From the NCBI GenBank assembly GCA_017557475.1, contig JAFYYO010000390.1, positions 1-5,057 on the forward strand: 5,057 nt of DNA, read 5' to 3'. This stretch comes from Bacteroidaceae bacterium (lineage in GTDB: Bacteria > Bacteroidota > Bacteroidia > Bacteroidales > Bacteroidaceae). Below, one piece after another: positions 1 through 5,057 of the stretch. The position numbers and the translations under genes are program-made. The notes under the pieces are model-generated. The model was not told the DNA's origin. It saw only the letters and a list, made by a program, of their open reading frames with translations, and did not search any database. Each line of letters opens with the position of its first letter. Position 1 is the stretch's first letter.

Positions 1-285
1 ACTTACAAGAAGGAGCGCATCCGTGCAGGTAAGGCTTACTTCAGCGTAGCAAGTGGTGGTGGTACAGGTCGTACTTTGCACCCAGACAACATGGCTGCAG
101 GTCCCGCTTCTTACGGTATGACCGATACTCTTGGCCGTATGCACTCTGATGCTCAGTTTGCTGGTTCAAGCTCAGTTCCTGCTCATGTTGAGATGATGGG
201 CTTCCTCGGCATCGGTAACAACCCGATGGTAGGTTGCTCAGTTGCTTGTGCAGTACAGGCTGACCTCTATTTGAACAAGAAGTAA
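1..285 (+). CDS. GGGtGRT family protein, C-terminal part (5' end outside window)
   Basis: The frame is open from base 1 and ends at TAA (283-285), giving 94 C-terminal residues. The motif SGGGTGRTLHPDN (residues 18-30 of the fragment) is the signature for which the GGGtGRT family is named. It is followed by the Gly/Ser/Met-rich stretches PASYGMTDTLGRMHSDAQFA and GSSSVPAHVEMMGFLGIGNN. As I recall, members are about 330 residues, occur in anaerobes (Bacteroidetes, Clostridia, Fusobacteria) and have no established function. I also recall an iron-sulfur scaffold gene as a frequent neighbour, but its usual place would be outside this window. The fragment shows no signal peptide or clear membrane segment, so a cytoplasmic location is likely. 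Codons are biased to GGT, CGT, AAC, TTC and AAG, unlike the following genes, which suggests strong expression. A terminator 8 bp after the stop makes it the last gene of its transcript. An internal ATG at 91 is not the start, because the conserved motif lies before it. Confidence 0.85.
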   Translation, partial: TYKKERIRAGKAYFSVASGGGTGRTLHPDNMAAGPASYGMTDTLGRMHSDAQFAGSSSVPAHVEMMGFLGIGNNPMVGCSVACAVQADLYLNKK

Positions 286-293
286 ATACGCTT

Positions 294-333
294 TCCCCCT
301 TCCCCTCTTTTTGAGGAGAGGGGGGACTTTTTT
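294..333 (+). terminator. Rho-independent terminator after the GGGtGRT gene
   Basis: Arms 294-307 and 313-326 form a 14-position C-rich/G-rich stem with one C-A mismatch (303/317) and one U-G wobble (300/320). The loop is five T residues (308-312). A run of six T follows at 328-333. This is a textbook intrinsic terminator for the upstream gene. It ends only 10 bp before the next ATG. Confidence 0.88.
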
Positions 334-343
334 CTTCAATACC

Positions 344-1765
344 ATGAAGGCAAAGTGTTTGTATCTACTTTGTTTGGTGTTTCTTTTGTCTTGCTCTAAG
401 CGAGAAGCAAAGGAAAGTATAGACGCTTTGCCTGTTATTTACCCCGATTATATCGGAGTTACGGTTCCTGCGAACATTTGTCCCTTGGACTTTTCTGTGC
501 CTGAAGCTGAGCACATTCAAGCCTTTGTCGAGAATGATAGAGGGGAAACTTTGGAAGAAAGCGGAGCAGACCATATCGAGATGCCAGTCAAAGCTTGGCA
601 CAACTTGCTGCAAGGTTCTCAGGAACTGACGGTTACGGTCTCTTCTTGGAGTAAGGAACATCCTGACGGTATCAAATACAAACCCTTCAAGATTAATGTT
701 GCCAAAGACGAGATTGACCCTTGGATTGCCTATCGACTGCTGCCTCCAGGCTATGAGAGCTGGAATCACATGGGCATCTATCAACGGAATATCGAGTGCT
801 TCGATGTGGAGCCTATCATCGAGAACTCGCAAAACAATAAAGGTTGCGTGAATTGTCATTCGTTTGCCAACTACGACCCCAAGGACTTTACCTTTCATGC
901 AAGAGGCAAGAATGGTGGAACTATTGTGATGAGAGACGGCAAGATGAAGAAGGTGGACATCAAAGCGATGAGCAAAGGAAGGCATGGTTCCTACAACATT
1001 TGGCACCCATCGAAGAGGTATATTGCTTTCTCGAGCAATTCCACGCATCAAAGCTTCTACGGACAGAGCAAAAACAAGATTGAGGTGTATGATTTGTGGT
1101 CGGACCTCATTGTCTATGATATTGACAATGAGAAAGTTTTGCAGGACGAAAGATTCACAGACAGCCTGAACCTCGAGATGTTCCCCTCCTTCTCCCCTGA
1201 CGGGAAATGGCTCTACTTCAGTACTGCCAAACCTGTAAACATGCCGATGGAAACCGACAAACTTCACTATAGTATTGTGCGAGTTCCCTTCGACGAAAAG
1301 ACTGGCGAGCTTGGTGAAATCGACACCGTTTATAGTGCTCACGAGCAAGGCGGAACGGCTATGATGCCAAGAATAACGCCTGACGGAAGATATATGCTCT
1401 TTTCTCTTGGCGAATGCGGAGGCTATAACCTTTACCACATGGAATCGGACCTCAAGATGATGGACCTGCAGACACGAGAAATGGTGCCCACGGATGTCCT
1501 GAACAGCCCAAGGGCAGAGAGTTTCCATGCATGGAGCAGCAATGGCAAATGGGTGGTTTATGTGACGAAGAGGGACGATGGTCGCTACACCCGATTGATG
1601 CTTGCACATTGGGACGGGATGCGGTTCCACAAGCCTTTCCTCTTGCCTCAAAAGAATCCGGAAGACAACGTCCAACTTTTGATGGCATATAATGTGCCTG
1701 AGTTCATCAAGGCTCCTGTGGTTGTATCGAAAGACGAATTGGCAAAGTTCTTTACCCACGAATGA
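344..1765 (+). CDS. Lipoprotein with PD40/TolB-like beta-propeller and a CxxCH haem-c motif
   Basis: The product has 473 residues from ATG 344. That ATG directly precedes a lipoprotein signal peptide: Lys2/Lys4, a hydrophobic core at 5-15, and lipobox LLSC with lipidated Cys17. A longer in-frame TTG start at 311 lies in the terminator loop, would spoil the signal peptide, and is rejected. An N-terminal domain (about 20-160) precedes GCVNCHSF, whose C168-V-N-C171-H172 is a canonical covalent haem-c site. Propeller strands follow: IWHPSKRYIAFSS (219-231), PSFSPDGKWLYFS (281-293), PRITPDGRYMLFS (342-354) and AWSSNGKWVVYVT (396-408). These match the SPDGK(x)3F pattern of PD40/WD40-like blades. 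It is probably anchored on the periplasmic or outer-membrane side, where c-type haem attachment can occur. It is translationally coupled (ATGA) to the membrane protein downstream. I see no promoter in the short gap after the terminator. The propeller and lipoprotein calls are firm. Haem binding is inferred from one motif, and the biological role is unknown. Confidence 0.85.
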   Translation: MKAKCLYLLCLVFLLSCSKREAKESIDALPVIYPDYIGVTVPANICPLDFSVPEAEHIQAFVENDRGETLEESGADHIEMPVKAWHNLLQGSQELTVTVSSWSKEHPDGIKYKPFKINVAKDEIDPWIAYRLLPPGYESWNHMGIYQRNIECFDVEPIIENSQNNKGCVNCHSFANYDPKDFTFHARGKNGGTIVMRDGKMKKVDIKAMSKGRHGSYNIWHPSKRYIAFSSNSTHQSFYGQSKNKIEVYDLWSDLIVYDIDNEKVLQDERFTDSLNLEMFPSFSPDGKWLYFSTAKPVNMPMETDKLHYSIVRVPFDEKTGELGEIDTVYSAHEQGGTAMMPRITPDGRYMLFSLGECGGYNLYHMESDLKMMDLQTREMVPTDVLNSPRAESFHAWSSNGKWVVYVTKRDDGRYTRLMLAHWDGMRFHKPFLLPQKNPEDNVQLLMAYNVPEFIKAPVVVSKDELAKFFTHE

Positions 1766-3207
1766 TGAGAAGGCATAATATCATATTCTATTGTGTGCTT
1801 TTGGCGTTGATGCTCTTCTTTGCCATTTACACCGCCACGAAGTTCCCTTATACTTATATAACTATGGAAGGGGACGACTTTTGGGTGCTGACGAAGGACT
1901 TCTGGCACATGAAGCTGGGAATGCTTCCTGCCTTTACCAATTGGCTTGCCGACTTTCTGATGCAATTCTATCGTTCGCCTTGGATTGCCGCAACGATTCA
2001 TGCGTTGATACTTGGGCTGATTGGAATGCTTGCAGCCCTTCTCCTACTTCCCCAAAAGGGAAAGAAAGTCTGGCTTCGTTGGCTGGCTCTATTGCCTCCA
2101 ATCCTGCTTGGCTATTATTGCACATTCAACCTTTCGTTCCAACTGCAAAGCCTGTTCTTCTTCGGATTTGCGTTGATTTTCACACTCATTCCCAATTTCA
2201 AAGGCAGACTTACCTGGAGTATAGTTTGTGTGCCGCTTGGATTCCTATTGATGAGGACACCCCTGCTTTTCCTACTTCTGCTATTGTTTGTGGCGATAGA
2301 GTTTAAGAACTCTGGCAAGAAAGCCTTTTCTTTCATCTTCCCTCTCATTTTGTTAGCTCTGACTCCACTCGCCTATAGTCAGCAAGTGGCCTTCATCCCT
2401 TTCGAAGAGCGCTATACTGATTGGGGGATTCAACCCGTTCCCATAACGAGCAAATACAATCGAGATGGCGAATACATCAAGAAGTTGGTGTGCCTGTCGA
2501 ATGAAGGAAGATGGGAAGACCTGCTTTATAAGGAGCATGTTCGAAGGGATGCTCAACAAGGATGGGGAATCAGCCTGCAATATGCATTGTTGGCTGAGAG
2601 TGCGCTTGGCACTTTGCCCGAAAACTTGTTGGATTATCCAATCAGGAATGAAGAACAGTTCCTTTTCAGACATCAGACAGACAGAGAGGCGGCTCCACTC
2701 AACAGACTGTTCTATTTGAACTTAGGTGTCTATGACGAAGCCTTCCATCAGGCAATGGAGTACGGTCTTATGCAGACAAACAACAACTGCTTCTCGAGCC
2801 TTAGGCAAATGGTGGATTACAGCATAGAAGAAGGCGACTGGGAGATTGCGGACAAGTATCTGAAGATTCTCTCCAAGTCTTCCTGTCATGCAGGTTTCGT
2901 TAAAGAAAGGCGCGAAAAGATTCCTAATCCCTATTCTCTAATCCCTAATCCGACTCCCCTTCGAGCTGACAATTTTGTTGACGGCTATCCCCTTCCCGTT
3001 GAAATGCTGCGACTGGCGCGTTATTATCAAGATGAATCGCAACGCAAGAAGATGCTCGATTACGCCATCTGCTCGTATATTTTGAGGGGAGATGCAAACA
3101 GTTTCATGGTTGCGACTCAGGCTTTCGACATTTATAAAGCGGGGGAATTGCCCAAATCCTACAAGGCGTTTTTCGACGCAATATGTGCCTCCAACGAACA
3201 ACCTTAG
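1762..3207 (+). CDS. Polytopic membrane protein with large soluble C-terminal half (DUF6057-like)
   Basis: The product has 481 residues. ATG 1762 overlaps the preceding stop as ATGA, and an ATG at 1765 is an equally possible start. Hydrophobic segments lie near 7-28, 74-96, 105-121, 128-145, 150-180 (probably two helices) and 188-205, so six or seven membrane helices occupy the first 205 residues. The rest is hydrophilic and helix-rich, with short repeated amphipathic pieces (for example GRWEDLLYKEH 249-259, GVYDEAFHQAMEYGL 322-336, GDWEIADKYLKIL 358-370) that look TPR-like. I recall a similar Bacteroidales family, DUF6057, beside a PD40/TolB-like lipoprotein gene, but this is from memory and tentative. 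No catalytic motif is visible. Coupling to the upstream gene argues for a membrane partner of that lipoprotein. A proline-rich heptapeptide duplication at 387-400 interrupts the soluble part. The stop codon lies inside the first unit of the 22-bp-period array. Confidence 0.8.
   Translation: MMRRHNIIFYCVLLALMLFFAIYTATKFPYTYITMEGDDFWVLTKDFWHMKLGMLPAFTNWLADFLMQFYRSPWIAATIHALILGLIGMLAALLLLPQKGKKVWLRWLALLPPILLGYYCTFNLSFQLQSLFFFGFALIFTLIPNFKGRLTWSIVCVPLGFLLMRTPLLFLLLLLFVAIEFKNSGKKAFSFIFPLILLALTPLAYSQQVAFIPFEERYTDWGIQPVPITSKYNRDGEYIKKLVCLSNEGRWEDLLYKEHVRRDAQQGWGISLQYALLAESALGTLPENLLDYPIRNEEQFLFRHQTDREAAPLNRLFYLNLGVYDEAFHQAMEYGLMQTNNNCFSSLRQMVDYSIEEGDWEIADKYLKILSKSSCHAGFVKERREKIPNPYSLIPNPTPLRADNFVDGYPLPVEMLRLARYYQDESQRKKMLDYAICSYILRGDANSFMVATQAFDIYKAGELPKSYKAFFDAICASNEQP
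2920..2961 (+). repeat. In-frame 21-bp duplication encoding IPNPYSL-IPNPTPL
   Basis: Two adjacent 21-bp units (2920-2940 and 2941-2961) share 14 of 21 positions, including the core CCTAATCC at 2923-2930 and 2944-2951. They encode residues 387-393 and 394-400 of the membrane protein. The Pro/Asn-rich, low-complexity character contrasts with the helical sequence on both sides and suggests a linker grown by slippage or a small inserted repeat. Confidence 0.7.
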
Positions 3208-3330
3208 TGTTGTCGCGAAACTTAACGTGCGTCATTGGCAAACATAACGTGTTATGATTGCAAAGATAACGTGTTATGTTTGGCAACTTAACTGCAGTCG
3301 TTTTCAAACAACCTTAGCCTCATCCTAAAT
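3199..3330. repeat. Degenerate tandem array with 22-bp period between convergent genes
   Basis: Six consecutive 22-bp units can be laid out from 3199, 3221, 3243, 3265, 3287 and 3309. The two central units (3243-3264 and 3265-3286) share TAACGTGTTATG and are best conserved. The unit at 3221 keeps TTAACGTG, and the one at 3287 keeps TTAAC. The A-rich end of each unit (AA or AAA) falls at 3198, 3220, 3242, 3264, 3286 and 3308, exactly 22 apart. The first and last units share CAACCTTAG. The array fills the whole gap between the plus-strand membrane protein gene and recX, and includes both stop codons. There are no unique spacers, so it is not a CRISPR array. The function is unknown; a protein-binding array or a REP-like element are both possible. 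Confidence 0.72.
3235..3286. other. Long palindromic stem between convergent genes (possible bidirectional terminator or REP-like hairpin)
   Basis: Bases 3235-3255 pair with 3266-3286 to give a 21-bp stem with one G-G mismatch (3238/3283) and two G-U wobbles. The loop is the 10 nt 3256-3265. Each central repeat unit is itself nearly palindromic (CATAAC-GT-GTTATG at 3243-3256), so smaller hairpins compete with the long one. Its position between converging transcripts fits a transcription stop in both directions, but no U-tract follows on either strand, so this is not a standard intrinsic terminator. Confidence 0.6.
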
Positions 3331-3805
3331 CCAGGTATTCATCGACGGCTTCGATGGCGAGTCCCATCTCGAAACCTCGCGAAAGAAGATGACGGACAAG
3401 TTTGCCTTTTCGCTGATATTTGTCAGTGTCTTTCAGGGTTTTATCCTTTGCTCGAAGTACTTCATTTAATGTTTGGAGATAAGCTTCCTCTTGAATTGTC
3501 GCCAAACCTTCCGCAATCTCTTCATCGCTCAAACGCAATCCGCGAAGCATTTGACTTATCTTTATCCGTCCCCAATGGCTGTAAAGGAACTTATCGTGGC
3601 AATAGGCTCGAGCGAAACGAAGATGGTCGATGAATTTCTCTTCGACAAGATGATTGACGATTTCCTCAGCATCTTTGTCCGACACACCCCAAGCCGACAG
3701 TTTCTCCCTAATTTGAGAAGAACAATGTTCACTAAGACTACAAAGACTCGCAGCCTTTCCAAGCGCCACTTCCTTCGAGATTTGTCCTACTTTTTCCTTG
3801 CGCAT
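3320..3805 (-). CDS. recX: Regulatory protein RecX
   Basis: The product has 161 residues (ATG at 3805-3803, TGA at 3322-3320), close to the usual RecX length. Three-helix repeat units are visible. The first covers about 15-50 (ALGKAASLCSLSEHCSSQIR). The RecX core FIDHLRFARAYCHDKF follows at 58-73, then WGRIKISQMLRGLRLSDEEI at 78-97, and a last repeat with KGKLVRHLLSRGF at 133-145. RecX binds RecA filaments in the cytoplasm and limits recombination and strand exchange in the families studied. The start overlaps the end of prmC by 19 bp, so the two are co-transcribed and probably translationally coupled. A GTG at 3769 (Val13), 17 bp past the prmC stop, is an alternative start just before the conserved region. 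recA itself is not in the window. There is no sign of damage. Confidence 0.93.
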   Translation of the reverse strand: MRKEKVGQISKEVALGKAASLCSLSEHCSSQIREKLSAWGVSDKDAEEIVNHLVEEKFIDHLRFARAYCHDKFLYSHWGRIKISQMLRGLRLSDEEIAEGLATIQEEAYLQTLNEVLRAKDKTLKDTDKYQRKGKLVRHLLSRGFEMGLAIEAVDEYLDLG

Positions 3806-4602
3806 ACGAACCTTTCTTTATCGTATTGGTCCTTCATTATCTTTGTCTCTTTGTATCCCTTCTCGCTGAGAAGTTCCTCAACCTTCTTGGCATGAGCACT
3901 ATTCACCTCAAAAAAGATTTGTCCTTCATCTGCAAGATGCGCCTCTCCGAACTCGGCAATCGCACGATAGAAGAGCAGCGGATCGTCGTCAGGAACAAAG
4001 AGAGCGAGGTAAGGTTCGTGCTCGAGAACGTTCTCATCCATCGTCGCAGCCTCACTTTTGCAAATGTATGGAGGGTTACTCACGATAGCATCCCAACATT
4101 CATCACTCGGCTCAGGATGTAAGATATTTTCCTGCCTGAAATCCATTTCCGCACCAAGTCGTTCAGCATTCCTGCGAGCATAGGCAAGGGCTTCTTCAGA
4201 AACGTCGAGAGCCGACACTCTGTAGCCCTCCAAAGCAAGCGTGATGGCGATGCAACCACTACCCGTTCCCACATCGAGAACTGTACTTCCTGGGGCAACA
4301 TTCTGCTTTACAAGACGAACCAATTGCAGAGTCTCAGGTCTCGGAATAAGTACACCAGGACCGACCAGAAATGTCCTTCCACAGAACTCCTCTTGCCCCA
4401 AAACATACTGCACAGGCTCGCCATTCGCAACTCTACCGATAATTATTTGCAACTCTGCTTTGTCCTTTGCCGATAAAGTCGTATCTTTGCCGAGTAGAAT
4501 ATCGGTTCGCGAGAGGCCAAAACGCTGCTCCATGATGAGTTCATAAAGTGCACGCGCCTCACCAACCGCATATTTCTCTTGCAACTTCTGAAGTGCATTC
4601 AT
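3787..4602 (-). CDS. prmC: Peptide chain release factor N5-glutamine methyltransferase PrmC (HemK)
   Basis: The product has 271 residues and uses S-adenosylmethionine to methylate the Gln of the GGQ motif in release factors RF1 and RF2 in the cytoplasm. An N-terminal helical domain (1-60) leads into GEPVQYVLGQEEFCGRTFLV (61-80) and the linker LIPRPET (85-91). The SAM-binding motif I DVGTGSGCIAI is at 110-120, the acidic end of beta-2 (ALDVSEEAL) at 131-139, and the catalytic NPPY at 176-179. The PrmC-typical EHEPYLALF is at 194-202. Length and motifs are complete. I chose ATG 4602. An upstream in-frame TTG (4617) would place five extra codons inside the promoter box TACCTTTG. The gene leads a unit with recX (19-bp overlap) and is divergent from ribD. 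Confidence 0.96.
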   Translation of the reverse strand: MNALQKLQEKYAVGEARALYELIMEQRFGLSRTDILLGKDTTLSAKDKAELQIIIGRVANGEPVQYVLGQEEFCGRTFLVGPGVLIPRPETLQLVRLVKQNVAPGSTVLDVGTGSGCIAITLALEGYRVSALDVSEEALAYARRNAERLGAEMDFRQENILHPEPSDECWDAIVSNPPYICKSEAATMDENVLEHEPYLALFVPDDDPLLFYRAIAEFGEAHLADEGQIFFEVNSAHAKKVEELLSEKGYKETKIMKDQYDKERFVCARKK

Positions 4603-4606
4603 GCTG

Positions 4607-4637
4607 CAAAGGTACAAATAAGCGAGCGAAACACAAA
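4607..4637 (-). promoter_or_regulatory. Bacteroidetes-type sigma-ABfr promoter for prmC-recX
   Basis: Read on the minus strand, TTTG (4637-4634), a 19-nt spacer (4633-4615) and TACCTTTG (4614-4607) match the Bacteroidetes -33/-7 consensus TTTG-N19-21-TAnnTTTG. The last G of the -7 box is only 4 nt from the A of the prmC ATG. Transcription should therefore begin at or within a few bases of the start codon. Confidence 0.8.
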
Positions 4638-4753
4638 AGGAAAATAGAAGTTTTTCTTTTTATTTCCGAGCGAAGACCGTAGCTCGACCGCAGGTCTTCC
4701 GCCTGCGCCTGAGCACCGAGGGCTTGCCTGAGGGCGCAAGAAGGTACAAATAA
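4609..4753. repeat. 13-bp direct repeat bracketing 119 bp of the prmC-ribD spacer
   Basis: AAGGTACAAATAA occurs at 4609-4621 and again at 4741-4753, with identical sequence and orientation. The left copy overlaps the prmC -7 box. The right copy keeps only TACCTT on the minus strand, so it lacks a full -7 element. The enclosed DNA (4622-4740) is A/T-rich on its left and strongly GC-rich on its right. It also carries CGAGCGAA twice (4623-4630 and 4667-4674). The pattern could be a target duplication around a small insertion or a duplicated promoter segment. Confidence 0.65.
4667..4740. other. GC-rich segment with overlapping inverted repeats upstream of ribD
   Basis: Three pairings are visible: GAAGACC/GGTCTTC (4672-4678 with 4693-4699), CGCAGG/CCTGCG (4689-4694 with 4702-4707, 7-nt loop) and GCGCC/GGCGC (4705-4709 with 4733-4737). 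Neighbouring pairs share bases, so they exclude one another. CCTGAG also recurs at 4708-4713 and 4727-4732. No FMN-riboswitch (RFN) sequence is recognisable. The role is unknown; it could be a leader structure for ribD or a small REP-like element. Confidence 0.5.
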
Positions 4754-4763
4754 ATTAGGAAAT

Positions 4764-5057
4764 ATGATGAAAGATGACATCAAATTCATGCAAAGATGCC
4801 TTCAATTGGCTCGATGTGGAGAAGCAGGAGCAGCGCCCAATCCGATGGTGGGAGCTGTGGTGGTATGCGATGGACGCATCATTGGCGAAGGCTTTCACCG
4901 TCGTTGCGGCGGTCCACATGCTGAGGTGAATGCCATCAATAGCGTGAAGGAAAAGCATCTTCTGAGTCGAAGTACCATTTATGTCAGCCTTGAGCCTTGC
5001 TCGCATTACGGCAAAACACCACCTTGTGCCGACCTCATCATCCAAAGCGGCATTCCT
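4764..5057 (+). CDS. ribD: Riboflavin biosynthesis protein RibD, N-terminal deaminase part (3' end outside window)
   Basis: The first 98 codons are present and open to the right edge. They encode the cytidine-deaminase-like domain that deaminates 2,5-diamino-6-ribosylamino-pyrimidinone 5'-phosphate, the step after GTP cyclohydrolase II. The reductase domain expected downstream lies outside the window. Visible marks are [13 protein letters not shown] (22-34), [12 protein letters not shown] with zinc ligand His52 and catalytic Glu54, and [13 protein letters not shown] with zinc ligands Cys79 and Cys88. All key deaminase residues are intact. ATG 4764 and ATG 4767 are adjacent, and either could serve. 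No Shine-Dalgarno or consensus TAnnTTTG box was found in the 161-bp spacer on this strand. The gene is divergent from prmC-recX. Confidence 0.95.
   Translation, partial: MMKDDIKFMQRCLQLARCGEAGAAPNPMVGAVVVCDGRIIGEGFHRRCGGPHAEVNAINSVKEKHLLSRSTIYVSLEPCSHYGKTPPCADLIIQSGIP

Noticed and set aside
311..343. TTG start extending the lipoprotein by 11 residues
   Set aside because: It lies in the loop of the terminator and adds Arg/Phe-rich residues before a perfect lipoprotein signal peptide that begins at ATG 344.
365..1759. A 464-codon open frame antisense to the propeller lipoprotein gene
   Set aside because: It mirrors the sense gene almost end to end, starts at GTG, shows no recognisable domain and lacks a promoter. 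The sense frame has a lipobox, propeller strands and a haem motif, so the antisense frame is a by-product of codon usage.
3221..3308. CRISPR array
   Set aside because: The repeats are directly adjacent with a 22-bp period and have no unique spacers; no cas gene is near.
3208..3319. Standard rho-independent terminator for the operon or for recX
   Set aside because: The stem is long but A/T-rich and has no U-tract on either side, so it is recorded as a palindromic structure of uncertain function instead.
4672..4737. tRNA-like fold (a 6-bp stem with a 7-nt loop resembles an anticodon arm)
   Set aside because: Loop position 33 is C instead of T and position 37 is C, not a purine. No acceptor stem or T-arm motif (TTCGA) flanks it in register.
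4603..4763. FMN riboswitch (RFN element) upstream of ribD
   Set aside because: None of the conserved RFN blocks is visible, and the hairpins present do not form its multi-stem junction.
4559..4789. A 76-codon minus-strand open frame across the prmC-ribD spacer
   Set aside because: It runs through the prmC promoter and start and the ribD start in a different frame, with no domain or signal. It is most likely non-coding.

Overview
The window looks like a chromosomal segment from a member of the Bacteroidales, most likely Prevotella or a close relative. Three things point there. The promoter upstream of prmC has the Bacteroidetes form (TTTG, 19-nt spacer, TACCTTTG). No Shine-Dalgarno sequence stands before the starts. 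The gene content fits too: a GGGtGRT-family protein, a PD40-propeller lipoprotein paired with a large polytopic membrane protein, and the recX/prmC/ribD neighbourhood. Nothing indicates a phage, plasmid, IS element or CRISPR array.

Layout. Bases 1-285 hold the 3' end of a gene with codon use typical of high expression, encoding the C-terminus of a GGGtGRT protein (function unknown). A strong intrinsic terminator (294-333) follows. A plus-strand two-gene operon comes next. The first gene (344-1765) encodes a lipoprotein with a WD40/TolB-like propeller and one CxxCH haem-c motif. It overlaps by ATGA a second gene (1762-3207) for a polytopic inner-membrane protein with a large soluble C-terminal half. 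The operon converges on recX, and the 112-bp gap between them is filled by a degenerate array with an exact 22-bp period, whose core folds into a 21-bp stem.

On the minus strand, prmC (3787-4602) and recX (3320-3805) overlap by 19 bp and form one unit. They are read from a consensus promoter placed so close to the prmC ATG that the mRNA should be leaderless or nearly so. The 161-bp divergent spacer to ribD contains a 13-bp direct repeat bracketing a segment with a GC-rich, hairpin-rich half. The 5' part of ribD (deaminase domain of riboflavin biosynthesis) runs off the right edge.

How the genes relate. prmC (release-factor methylation), recX (RecA modulation) and ribD (riboflavin) are ordinary housekeeping genes. 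The least-explained part is the haem-motif lipoprotein plus membrane-protein operon. Its translational coupling suggests a two-component envelope complex, possibly with a redox function. That is inference from motifs only.
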